A DNA stretch of 64,000 nt from Azolla caroliniana. Taxonomy: Eukaryota > Polypodiophyta. Below the pieces are notes generated by a model. The model saw only the letters and a program-made list of their open reading frames with translations. It did no database searches and had not been told where the DNA came from. This document shows, piece after piece, positions 33,701 through 44,261 of the stretch. The stretch lies in NCBI GenBank assembly GCA_043228905.1, contig JBHGNT010000010.1:16678001-16742000 (forward strand). Direction: 5' to 3'. The position numbers were made by a program, and so were the translations under genes. Each line of letters starts with the position of its first letter. Within the stretch, counting starts at the first letter, position 1.

Positions 33701-33796
33701 CTCAACCTTAAGCTGAAAAGCAGCATTTTCATTGATCATTTACTAAGCATTGAGATTGAATAACAAGCATTTCAAGCAGCAAGCATTTTCTTTTTG
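30790..33796. other. Non-coding stretch and cyclophilin 3' flank
   Basis: No gene recognised. An isolated A-box-like TGGCTTAGTGG lies at 31945-31955, similar to the one in the TGD3 intron. The last several hundred bases (about 33300-33796) should include the cyclophilin 3' UTR on the minus strand. Confidence 0.45.
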
Positions 33797-36700
33797 CTAT
33801 TTCGAATGTGATTCAGGACTACCATCTCCGTAAGATACCAAGCTCGGATGACGAGATCCACCTGGAGGAGAATTATTGTTTTTCTTCAAAGGTATATCAG
33901 ATTTAGCTTTAGAAACTCCTCTTTCAACAGGTGATAGGCTTCCAGAAACTGATTTTGATGGAGATCTTGAATGAGAACTACTAAGACTTCTTTTACCTCT
34001 AGACACGTTACTATTATCTCCATCTACTTCTCTGGAATGGCTTCTAATGGAGCTTGGTCGAGAATGATTTCGAGCTTTAGGAGTAAGGCTCCGACTACGA
34101 CTACTATTGCTGATGCTTCTGCTCCGACTGAGGCTATATTTTCTCTTGCTTCGACGCCGACGACCAATAGGACTAATAGATCGCGAGATACTCCGGCTTC
34201 TGCTTGGACTTCTCCTGTACCTAGCCAATTCCTCAAGATATATTATAACCATATTGCTTGATCTTTTATCATATTGATTAACCTTTCATATTCGACCATG
34301 TAAATGAACTTTTCATGTTGATATAATCTTTTTGATGATATAGTTTAATATATTCTCTTAGATAATATTGATTAACCTCCTGCCGTTTATGTTAAGAATC
34401 AAGATCCAATCACATCAATTAATCTCTGATCATAATCTTGATCTTTAAACATACTACGGATCTTTAGAACTTTGAATCACTAAATACATCTCTCTTGAGG
34501 ACACAGAGACCTTAATAAAGTTCTGGTCCCCAATCTAATGGTAGGGATTTCAGAAATATTATGGTATGTCTCTTTCTTAAAAGAAAGAAAAAGTGAGAGG
34601 GATCTTAATGGAGTTCTAATTCGCAAATCTGGGAGTAGGGAATTAAGAAATGTTAATGACATTTTTTATATCTGAGAATCAGAAGCATATTATTTGAGGC
34701 CAAAGTACCTACATAGATGATCTGCATGAAATTTACAGTTTTTACTGAAATTATAGCAACAAATAACGCAGGGTGATCGGCTCAAGAATAAATTTCATTA
34801 GAATTTGTTTACCTTGGAGGAGATCTTCTTCTTGGAGGAGTCCTATACCGCCTAGGTGTTCTGTCTCTATAGCTCCTATAAGCAGGGCTAAATAAAACAT
34901 AAAAGCATATGTAAGGGAATAAAAAACGAATTATTCTTCAACTACTAAAGGTATGCATGAAGACAAAGGTAAAACAAATCAATGTCACTAATACATGGCT
35001 AGAAAACAAAAACAGAACTCTAACAATTAACAGGTATTTCCTTATAAGTCTGACAAATAGAAACATGTCATTCTTCAATCAGTAATGATTAATTCTGTTG
35101 GAGAAGGAAATATGTGGACACATAATCAAAGAGTGGGAAAATACCGATCACGATCTCGATCAATCGGCAGCCTGGCACTATATCGATCACTGTAGCGATA
35201 TGAACGAGCAGGAGGTGGAGACCTTTCTGCAGAAGGTGTGCGATAACGACGAGCATGCGAATACTGTTCACTGAAACCTCTACCTCTCCTTACTCTCTTC
35301 AATGAACCTTCAGGACTGCGAGTTATGCTTCTTGGTCTTGCACTAATAACACGAGATGGAGAGTTCTTCTTATCTACTATTGGGCTTATGCTTCGGCTTT
35401 TTGAACGTGATATGCTTCTAGAAGACAGTCTTTTCTCAGGACTCGAACTTAGACTCCTGCTCAAGCTCCCACTTATACTCCTTGTTCCTCTTTTAAGGCT
35501 CCTGCTTCGACTCCTATGTTAATAAATACAGAGACTTAATAGTGGATAGCAATTAACTAGTTTCAAAATTTATTTGTTTATAATTATGCCTATATATGAT
35601 GGATCCTACATATATAAAACAATTTATGTTGGTGTCTTAACAGCTAGTTTCTCAATTTATGTTGGTCTTTAAGTTGGAAGAACACACCCTATCGATGTTG
35701 GTTTATATCAGCTCCTACACATATAGCATGCCAAGATTTGTGCTGGAGTGTGAATAGCTAGTTCTCAATTTATGTTTCTCTTTTAGGGTTGGAACATGCC
35801 TATATGTGTTTGTTTATGTTGGCTCCTACATACAAGATGCCAGGATTTATGCTGGAGCATAAATATCTGACTAGCCTCTCAATTTATATTGATCTCTAAG
35901 TTAGAACATAATATAAAAGATGCCAAGTTTTATTTATGCTGTAGTATGAATGACTAGATAGTCACTCAAATTAGATTCATCTTAAAACATACTTGTATAT
36001 GTAGTTTTATCTTTGTTTATGTTTGGTTCCTAAATATAGCATGCCAAGTTGTATGGTGTAGCATGAATTGCTAGTTTCAATTAAGTTTGGACATCAAACA
36101 TACATGTAAATGTAGTCTAGTCTGAACAAAAGATTCTTTAAGTTGGAGGATATATATATATATATATATTGAAGTTGTGATAACTAGTTACGACATTAAT
36201 TAGACAATCCAATGAGGTCTAATTGGAAAATTTATGCTTCACCTCCTACAGTGAAACTTAACACAGTGCTATGAATACCCAGTTTCTTTCAGTTAAATGA
36301 TTAATTAGATCAGATGCAGAACCATGTTTTAGTTTAAATAACTAGTTTTCTAAGCTAGCATATTAGTTAACACAGAAAATGGATTCTAATTGGAATTATA
36401 GTATGGTTTTTATGCAGACGATTTTATGATTCATATTTAAGCAGGAGTAGTAAATATAGAAAGAATATAGTCTGAATAATTAGTTCCTTGAGCTGCAACA
36501 TCCCACAAGAGTTTAGTTGCTTTTTGAACTTTAAGAGCATCAATCAATCAAATTTCTCTCCTTTTTATGTAAATGTGGAACTTCCTATTTAGATGAGTTA
36601 TTTTCTCGCATTTTTATTGTACAAGGCTAGAACTCAAAAAATATTTTGTATTTTCAATTTAATTATGCCACTAAATCTTTGTTTTTGGGTTTGCAAATTA

Positions 36701-39700
36701 CTATATATGTTACTACTGCACAGAACATGCCAAATTTTATATTGGGATGTATAGAACAAGTACTTTAATCTACATGATTAATTATACAAGTAAATGGAGT
36801 TTGAAAATGTAGTTACATAATTCAGAACATTAGATAGACTAGAAAATGGATCAATATAAAAACCTGGATCGACTTCTTCCTTCGCTTGGTTCAGGAGATG
36901 GACTATCTTTCGTATGTTTGGGAGATGGGCTCTTCATTTTCACAGGTGAGGGGCTCCTTTTGAAAATAGGTGATGGAGTACTTTTGTTTCTCAGTGGTGA
37001 TACACTTTTCTTGTTTTGTACAACCAACCTTGCTGGTGATCTGCTTCTCTTGTTTCTTACAGGTGATGGGCTCTTCTTGGTTATTATGGGCGATGGGCTC
37101 TTGTTTCCGACAGGTGATGGGATCCTCTTGTTTCTTACTGGTGATAAACTCTTCTTGTTTCGTACTAATGGTGAGCTCTTCTTGTTTCGAATTATCATTC
37201 TCACTGGTGATCTGTTCTTCTTTGTTGTTACTGGTGATGGACTCTTCTCAGTTCTTACTGGCGATGGGCTCTTCCTTCTTATAGGCGATGGGCTCTTCCT
37301 TCTGGGAGCCTCAATTTGCATAGCCTCCTGCGTTTCCTCTCTAATTTCACCATTATCTTCATCCTGAGAAACTTTAGCTATACATTCATCACTGATTTCT
37401 TTCATACTCCCCTCTCTAACGTCCTGCTTTTTAGCAATCAACAACTCTTTCTCTGGTAATTTTTCTTTTCCTGCAAAAATAACTCTTTTAATCACTGCCA
37501 AAAATATTGAACAAGCCGACTATGTAACTTGAATAATCGTGTATCACACATCTGAAAATATTAAACAACGTACACATAGAAATAAAGAGATGCTGTTACT
37601 GTTCCCTCACCAGTATCTACAGGGACTCGTGAAGGCAATCTTCCAGCAGATTTTTTATGTTTTTTTGCACCGTTTTGTTTACTACTATCGCTATGAGTGT
37701 CGGATTCAGAATCGCTCTCACTATCACTTGTACTATCAGAATAAACATCACTATCATCACTGTCATAACTATCCGAACTCCTGCTATGAGAACATATAAT
37801 ACAGTCAGTTAAAAGAACATTCACAAAACTATCTAGCACCAAAAATGTTTATATAGACACATATTACCTGTATCTTCTTCTATATTTTCTTTCCCTCCTG
37901 CTTCGCCTTCTGCTCTTACGCTTGTCTCTCTTTCTTTTTGAGTGTTTCCTCTTTGTTCTTCGAGAGGACTTTCTTTTGCGGCGTCTTCGATCATTTTCAG
38001 TGGAAGAACTGAGCTCTGAAGAGGAGTCAGAGTCAGAGCTGCTTTCAGAACTCTCATCACTTGATTCAGAGTCATAACTATCAGAATCAGATTCATAATG
38101 TCTCCTTCTTTTCTTGCTACGTTCTCTTGTAGACCTCCTATGTCTTTTCTTTCTCTTATGTCTATCCTCTTCGCTTGAATCTACCACTTTCGCTTTCTTT
38201 TTCCCTTTCTTTTTCTCTAATATTGAAGTGAAATAGTTTATTTCAGAATATTAATCCCATCATCATACATTATGAATCATTTTGCCCTTACCATTTTCAA
38301 TTACTCCATTTGATTTTCCTCGAGATACCTCTCCACTACTCAAAACTTTGATAGGCTTGTCAGGCCTATCCCTCTCTCCTGTGGGACATTGCTCGATTTT
38401 GTTCAACACATCCATTCCATCTACCACTTTCCCAAATACAACATGCTTCCTGCCAATATAAATGCCACCAAAATTTCCTTTAACAGCCTACACCCACAAT
38501 GTTATGTGAATCCACATAGCACTAATCAAAAAAGTGCAAAATTACACAGTTCAGAGATAGCTCAAACGTAAAATTAAAAAGCTATGCATTCATAGGATTC
38601 ACACATACAAATAGGGAAATTAATGGGTCATATTCTAAATGTATGCAAACAAGTATTAGCCTCACCCCATCACTTAGGTCATGTGAATGACGATATGTAT
38701 ATGTCTTGCTGTCCTACAAAAAATTATAACAATACAGACTAGTCAAACAACTAACAAATATTCAAAGGCGACCTGTTCTGCCCCAGAATATAAATCTTAT
38801 TTTTGGGGGATACACAGACAGTATATTATACCAGTCACCAAAAACCAGAGAAGAGGCTTCTTTGTAGCACTAGAGCAACACCCTGATTTGCAAGCTTATG
38901 TTAACATCATACAGGTGGGTAAGGATATAAAACACAAAGGAAATATTAAATCAAGCTGCGTTGTTTACCCATCAAGATGTGGAGCTGGTGCAAATGTAAC
39001 AAAGAACTGAGAACCATTTGTATTAGGACCAGCATTAGCCATTGACAGAACACCTCTTTCAGAATGAGTGAATTGAAAGTTCTCATCTGCAATACAATAA
39101 GCATCAAGTTTAAGCAGGTTCTCTAATAAGCATACTGAAATATAAATGAATATCTATACCGGCAAATTTTCCACCGTAAATGCTTTCACCCCCAGTTCCT
39201 ACAGTTTAAAGTAAACATAATTAGACAAAGAAGACTTTCTTTGTCATTTAAAATTCAAAATACCCATTATTAGCCCATATTGACACAGGTAAGACATAGT
39301 GCTTACCATCCTTCTTTGAGAAATCGCCACCCTGTAATATAAGACATTATTAAGTTCTCAGCAATTATGAACTGAGCTTAAATAAAACATAGAATTAACA
39401 AAGAATGTACTTGTGCCATGAATCCCTTGATGACACGGTGGAAGACAGTTCCTTTGTAATGCAAAGGCTTCTTTGTGTTTCGTCCAATGCCCTTTTCGCC
39501 TAATCATAGAGAAAGCATAGAGACATTATAAAAGCATAAACTTGCAATATACATTGTCCACAGTTGCATATATTTTCACAAAAAATAAAGAATAGATATA
39601 TAAATTGGAGCCAAATTTCAAATAAAATATTTTAGTTACCTGTACAATTACCCTAATTCCAACTAACATCTGTATCATGGAACCAAATATAACATAGTTA

Positions 39701-40227
39701 TAAGGATGTGAACCAGCATCCTCAACTTCATTCATGCACACAAAACGTGTTGAAAGATATTTAAGACACAGTGATGAATATAGAATCCATTGAACCACCA
39801 CTCTTGACTTTTTTTGTTCCTAAACAGTACTAAGACAGTACCCTATTTAAAAAAATTGTGCCAGTGACATAGCTAATTTTGGCTTCTCTCAAAGTTAGAG
39901 GATATCTCACCATCTATAGATCACAAAAATAAATGTGTTCAGAAAGTTCAGTCTTACAGTTGGGTCAATCTGAATTCAAATACCTGTGCAAAGAGCCCGA
40001 AAATTTTCGACTGTAATCGGAACAGCATCTGCAAAAAGCTGAAAGAATCCAATCGATAATATTCAGGATGCAGCTTAACAGACAAATAATAACAACGTTG
40101 AGAAAGAAGGTACCTCCATCACAATTCTTCCAATTGGTTTTCCACCTATTGCTATATCAAAAAACACTCTAGGATTTTCATTTGCCTTGACCAACTTTTC
40201 AGCTTTCACAACTTTTTCAGGATTCAT
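33797..40227 (-). CDS. CYP95: SR-type nuclear cyclophilin (peptidyl-prolyl isomerase, CYP63/CYP95 type)
   Basis: I read 13 coding exons on the minus strand: 40227-40114, 40038-39984, 39499-39411, 39331-39307, 39198-39160, 39086-38969, 38449-38292, 38216-37868, 37780-37611, 37470-36864, 35513-35145, 34887-34813, 34220-33797. All junctions are GT-AG. The lengths sum to 2592 nt, giving 863 residues in one frame ending SHSK-stop. Residues about 20-185 form a cyclophilin domain with the catalytic stretch [23 protein letters not shown] and GKHVVFGK. The CypA Trp121 position is His (APHLDGKH), as in other SR cyclophilins. The rest is a nuclear RS tail: a Lys/Arg-Ser/Glu block, a KSPSPV-type array (about residues 485-660) and RS-rich exons. 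Such proteins bind SR splicing factors in nuclear speckles and isomerise Pro bonds. Arabidopsis CYP95 is of similar length. Choice between CYP63 and CYP95 orthology is open. Confidence 0.95.
34480..34670. repeat. Two-unit degenerate repeat in cyclophilin last intron
   Basis: The blocks CCTTAATAAAGTTCT...GGTAGGGATTTCAGAAAT and TCTTAATGGAGTTCT...GAGTAGGGAATTAAGAAAT lie about 105 bases apart, within the intron between exons 34813-34887 and 33797-34220. Confidence 0.6.
35555..36840. repeat. Degenerate intronic tandem repeat, about 113-bp unit
   Basis: Most of the 1350-bp intron between exons 36864-37470 and 35145-35513 is built from diverged copies of a unit with CTAGTTTCTCAATTTATG, TAAGTTGGAA-CA, a CCTA-ATAT string and ATGCCAAG-TTTATG. 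Anchors lie near 35558, 35644, 35758, 35872, 35955, 36071 and 36184, with weaker ones to about 36480. Spacings centre on 113. Confidence 0.65.
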
Positions 40228-41883
40228 CTTCAGGTTGTTTGAATATGTCAATATACTGCATACGATTTAAACAACAAGGAGTGACTCCTAGCTCAGCCAT
40301 ATATAAATCATGTATTTTCAAGCTCGTACCTACACTTGCAGTTCTAACAACATCCGTGTTGCTAACTTGTTCCAAGACCATGATCAAGAAGCAATTATAT
40401 ATGTGTGTATGTATATCAGAGGAAAGAATGGAAGCAGGAAAACCACAAAGAAGAGAATTGAATAAGTCCTGATAGTGAAGAAGAATATATCACGTTGAAC
40501 TTGCCTTAGGATGAGAACTAAGAGGTAAAAATCTATAAAAGAGAAGCATCAAAAAAGAAAAACATGACAAAGCCACTGATGTCATATGAATGTCGTGGGA
40601 AGAAGAGAAGCAGACAACAGAATAAAACAGAGTTTTGCTGCAGAACACAGCTCTCATGTAGTAAACATGAGTGGATTAGAGAAATTCTTTTTATAAAGGA
40701 AATTTTTGGAAAGAAGGCAGAAGAATAAAGCAATATGGTATTTTGCTACAGAATTGAGAAAAACATTTTGAAAAATTGAAGCATTTATATCCAATTATGT
40801 ATTACAATAAAAACAAAAAACAACTGCGATCAGCTATGACAAGGATAAGAAAAATGGACAAAATGCAGTTCACATTATCTTTCGAATCAAATGGATGCGG
40901 AGGAAAAAATTTATTGCAGAATTCAGGAAACTCTTCAACAGGAAGTTCTTTTGATCAAAAGGATTTTACAGGATTGGTAAAACAAAGATTAGCCCATGGA
41001 ATACTAAAACTAGAATTTTTGCTCAGAATTTCGATATGATAACGCCCTACCTAAGCACAGTCTCAAAAAATTTATATCGCAATCAGACAAAACTATAGAA
41101 ATAGATAAGAGTCAGAAATCCAAAGGTATATCCACGTAGATGAAAGAATTCTAAAGAGTGGACCAGAACAAACAAAAGCCCCCGCAATTTGAGAGAATCC
41201 ATCTGGACACACGTGATTAGAAACATACAAATATGATTCAGCTAGATTCCTGGAAGTTAAGGTAAAACGACAAAACTGTTGAGCTCTAAACCAGAAGAAT
41301 CCATGGAAATATGATTGAGCGGAAAAGCCGAAACAGGAATGTTTCTGCAGAATTTGGCAGAGATCTTCATGTTAAACATGAACAAGCCAAAAGAAATAGA
41401 ATGTCTCCATGTAAGCACATGGAAAGAAAATATATCAGAGATTCAGAATACCAAACACTATAATTTCCCAAAACTCGGAAGGACTAAGGGCAAAGAAAAC
41501 TTCAAGGATGGGAATGGGAGCAGAAATTCCAAAGTAGGAAAAGAAAACATTTCCGCAGGATTCACGGTTACTTGACGGCATCCAATCGATCAAAGAGAAA
41601 AAGAAATACAAGAGAGAAAGGGAGCGCAGTAAACCTAGAAATAAATTGGTTTCATCGTTCCTGCAGGATCCGAGGAACTCTAGACGAAAGTAAACCAACG
41701 AAAAGCAAAAAGTGAAACTCAAATCCGAAATAAAGGGTCTGCAAAAAGGAAACGATCTATCGATGTCAAGAAGGATCGAGCATTTCAAGATGAAGAAAGA
41801 AAAGCAGGAAAAGGGGAGCAAAAGCGGAGATGAATGAGAGATCAGATCCGCATGGAAAGAAAGGAGAAGGAAGGAAGATTTAC

Positions 41884-42065
41884 CAGGAGCAACTCCGACA
41901 GAGATGAAGAACGAGGACCAGAAGAGGAATGGAAAGCAAGGGGGAGGAGCTGGCCGGTGAAACAACTTCCTCTGCAAGCAGCGAAGATGGAAGAAGATGG
42001 AAGAAAGGACTTTCTGGTTTCCTTCCTTCGTTCCGCTCGCCTGCTCTGCAAACCCTAACCCTAAA
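41884..42065 (-). other. Cyclophilin 5' UTR exon (inferred)
   Basis: On the minus strand a C/T-rich leader runs from about 42060 to a good donor, GCTCCTG|GTAAATC, at 41884/41883. A matching acceptor, ATGCAG|TATATTG, lies at 40256/40255, 28 bases before the ATG at 40227. This gives a 1.63-kb intron in the 5' UTR. A leader intron is common for such genes. The transcription start is not known. Confidence 0.55.
42050..42065. promoter_or_regulatory. Telo-box-like AAACCCTAACCCTAAA at cyclophilin 5' end
   Basis: Two overlapping CCCTAA units lie at the presumed transcription start region, and another AAACCCTAA occurs near 42165. Telo-boxes (AAACCCTAA) are known plant promoter elements, often near the start of housekeeping genes. 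Between the two lie TATTTATC-type AT stretches that could act as a TATA box. Confidence 0.4.
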
Positions 42066-42267
42066 TTCGCTGCAGAAACCTGCGGGAGGGGGAGCAGCAA
42101 AATCTGGAGATCATAATAAATTACAGTTTAATTTTTATGCGACGATAAATAGATAAATAAAGCAAAACCCTAAGGCGCCGGGGGTACCGCACGGGAATTC
42201 TCAAAAACCTAGGGGCAGGGGTATTCCGGTAATTATCGATCATTTGTGGTTGTGTGAAGTATGTACA

Positions 42268-42745
42268 TAACAATCGGCAACGGTTCGGTTCGGTTCGGTT
42301 TTGAGATGGTCCAAACCGAACCGGTTTGGAACCGAACCATTTAACATTTTTGAAACCTCAATCGAACCGAACCACGAAACCGTTAAACCGAACCGTTAAA
42401 CAATTACAAATCGTTAAACCATTAAACCGTAAAAACCGTGGTTTCGTGGGCTGGTTTCGGTTTTCAACATAGGTCAAATTTTTAATTTTTAATTTTTAAT
42501 TTTTTTAAATTTATAATATTTCATTTTTTAAAATTTTTAAAATTTTTAAGATATTTACTAAAATGTGAGAATAAGGTCTAAAAATAAAAAGATTGTTTAA
42601 AAATAGTTTTTAAATTTTTTTACAAATTATTAATAATAATAATAATAATAAATTTTTAAAAAAACCATTTAACAGTTTAAACCACGGTTTCTAGCTGTTA
42701 AAACCAAACCAAACCGTTGAAACCATTAAACCGCGATTTCGCGGT
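42268..42745. repeat. CGGTT/AACCG-rich block, hAT-like subterminal repeat
   Basis: This block is dense in GGTTCGGTT, AACCGAACC and AACCGTTAAACC, with an AT-rich core (TTTTTAAA and AAT repeats at 42480-42660). The left edge, AATCGGCAACGGTTCGG, resembles the terminal repeat of the MITE at 56332. No matching right terminal repeat or 8-bp duplication was found, so it is probably a degraded hAT-type element. It lies about 200 bases upstream of the cyclophilin leader. Confidence 0.5.
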
Positions 42746-42753
42746 TCGGTTTG

Positions 42754-42755
<2 letters not shown>

Positions 42756-42796
<41 letters not shown>
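42756..42796. repeat. (CT)n microsatellite
   Basis: About 20 CT units join the CGGTT block to the LINE fragment. Confidence 0.95.
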
Positions 42797-42799
<3 letters not shown>

Positions 42800-42829
42800 T
42801 CACTCACACAACACATACTATATGTCTTA

Positions 42830-43570
42830 ATCTATTATGCTACACAAAATTAGCATCCTGGTGGTCATTACTCAATGGAAGTATTCCTCTAAAGATTCGA
42901 CATTCTGTATGTGGACAACATTTGATAAGGTTGTGGCAAATTGCATCATCTCTTTTTGAATGGGCGCCATCAAGTGATCGAGAATATTATAATTCATTAC
43001 AAAATGAATTGCTTGTTTCTTCTCGAGTGTTGTTTTGGCATGGGAAAGAGAAGTTGAGATCTCAATTCAATCATTTATTTCGATTGGGGATTGTACATTT
43101 AGAAGATGTGGTTGATAATAAATCTCAAAGGTTGTCGGATTTTGAAGATGCCTAGTGATGGTTATGTATTCCCCCAAATTATGGATTTATTTGGGAGAAA
43201 TTACAACCTATGCCATTGTTGCAAGGATCTTTGCGGCCATTGAAAACAAATTTTGCAGATGGTACACGCTTGTTATAGGTCACTACAAATATATTGTATC
43301 ATCATGCGATGACATCATTATCTTGGCTATCTCCTAAAGTAGCGAAGTTGTGGAATGTATGTAAGTCATATGCAAGGTGGTGAAAAATATTACAACGTAG
43401 TTGGCATTCCCATCTACCATTTCGTGCAAAGGTATTCATATGGAGAGTCATGATTGGTGGGCTCCCATTAGGTTCAGTCTTAAAGAGACGAGGACTGGGG
43501 TCCAGTACTTGTTTCTTTTGCACCGTTCCATTGGAGGGTTCAAACCGAAGCGTTGCGGATTGTTATATGT
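42830..43570 (+). pseudogene. LINE ORF2 fragment (C-terminal, zf-RVT)
   Basis: Plus-strand frames read LASWWSLLNGSIPLKI, ASSLFEWAPSSDREYYNSLQ and QFNHLFRLGIVHLEDVVDN. In another frame the zf-RVT piece WHSHLPFRAKVFIWRVMIGG occurs with CFFC. This is closely similar to the equivalent part of the LINE at 24506-25219, so it is the same family in opposite orientation. It is 5'-truncated and broken by stops. Confidence 0.8.
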
Positions 43571-43590
43571 ACATACATATATTGTATTAT

Positions 43591-43874
43591 GAATGCACTA
43601 GGGAGATTCCATTCCCAACATAGGTACTTGAGTACATTAGGTTATTGAATGCTCTAGTGAGATTCCATTCCCCGTGTGCACCTTGCCAATGAATGGTACA
43701 CATGCCACAAGCCCATGACTCACACCTTGAGTCATGGGTGACTTCTCCATCCATCGAGAAGACTTAGAAGCCCACGACTCTTATCATGCATCATGGGAGC
43801 CTCTTCTCTACCCGTCAAGGTAGTGTGTTGTAGTTCCAATCACTGAACCACTCAACACATCGGATGGGTTACCA
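43591..43874 (-). repeat. Truncated 3' LTR of gypsy element
   Basis: About 284 bases match the outer part of the LTR at 48646-49219 in the same orientation (GAGATTCCATTC units, ATGCCACAAGCCC, CCATCGAGAAGACTTAGAAG, CAACACATCGGATG). It starts TGGTAACCCATCC on the minus strand, directly after a polypurine tract. The remaining ~290 bases are missing where the LINE fragment begins. Confidence 0.75.
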
Positions 43875-43888
43875 TTTCCCCCCTTTTT
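43875..43888 (-). other. Polypurine tract of gypsy element
   Basis: The minus strand reads AAAAAGGGGGGAAA and abuts the TG of the 3' LTR without a gap. This is strong support for element polarity. Confidence 0.8.
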
Positions 43889-43889
43889 G

Positions 43890-44110
43890 AAGAAGACGTC
43901 CCTGTCCCCTCTTCGTTTCATCTTGGAGGCCATCCTTCGTCATGGGGATCGGCCAAACCAAAATGGACCTAATAGGCTCTACCTTTGCCAATGGAAAGGC
44001 AAACCCACGGAAGAGAATTCATGGCAACAAGGCGCAACCTTGTGGCAAATTGAAGATATGGTTAATGCATTACATGCATGCCTTGTACCCTCACATGCAT
44101 TGTATGCATG
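43890..44110 (+). pseudogene. Gypsy chromodomain-like fragment, opposite strand
   Basis: On the plus strand the frame reads FILEAILRHGDRPNQNG and then RLYLCQWKGKPTEENSW and ATLWQIEDMVNA. This resembles the C-terminal chromodomain of chromoviral gypsy integrases (L-V-x-W-K-G-x-P-x-E-E-x-x-W and ATLWQFE). It sits between the PPT and the integrase of a gypsy element that runs on the minus strand, so it probably belongs to a different, inserted element. The TATA-like CTATAAAAGG at about 44118 and the string ending CCCCGACA at 44518 could be the remains of its LTR. Confidence 0.5.
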
Positions 44111-44206
44111 GGGGCACCTATAAAAGGAGTGAAAGGGGAAAAGAGGAGAGGCAATCAGGAAATCAAGAGAAAGTAAGAAATCAAATAATTTATCAAGTAA
44201 AGAAGC

Positions 44207-44261
44207 TAGCCCATTTGGGCAAGTGTCTTGTCTCTTGGAGTTGAAGTCGAGAGTTCAAATC
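44207..44261 (+). repeat. SINE-like pol III A/B boxes
   Basis: TAGCCCATTTG (44207-44217) fits the A box and GTTCAAATC (44253-44261) fits the B box. Start-to-start spacing is 46 bases, within the normal range for a tRNA-derived promoter. No tRNA cloverleaf is formed. Confidence 0.45.

Noticed and set aside
41435-42100. 221-codon minus-strand frame
   Set aside because: It is on the coding strand of the cyclophilin gene but lies in the inferred leader exon and 5' UTR intron, with a low-complexity Phe/Ser/Leu translation.
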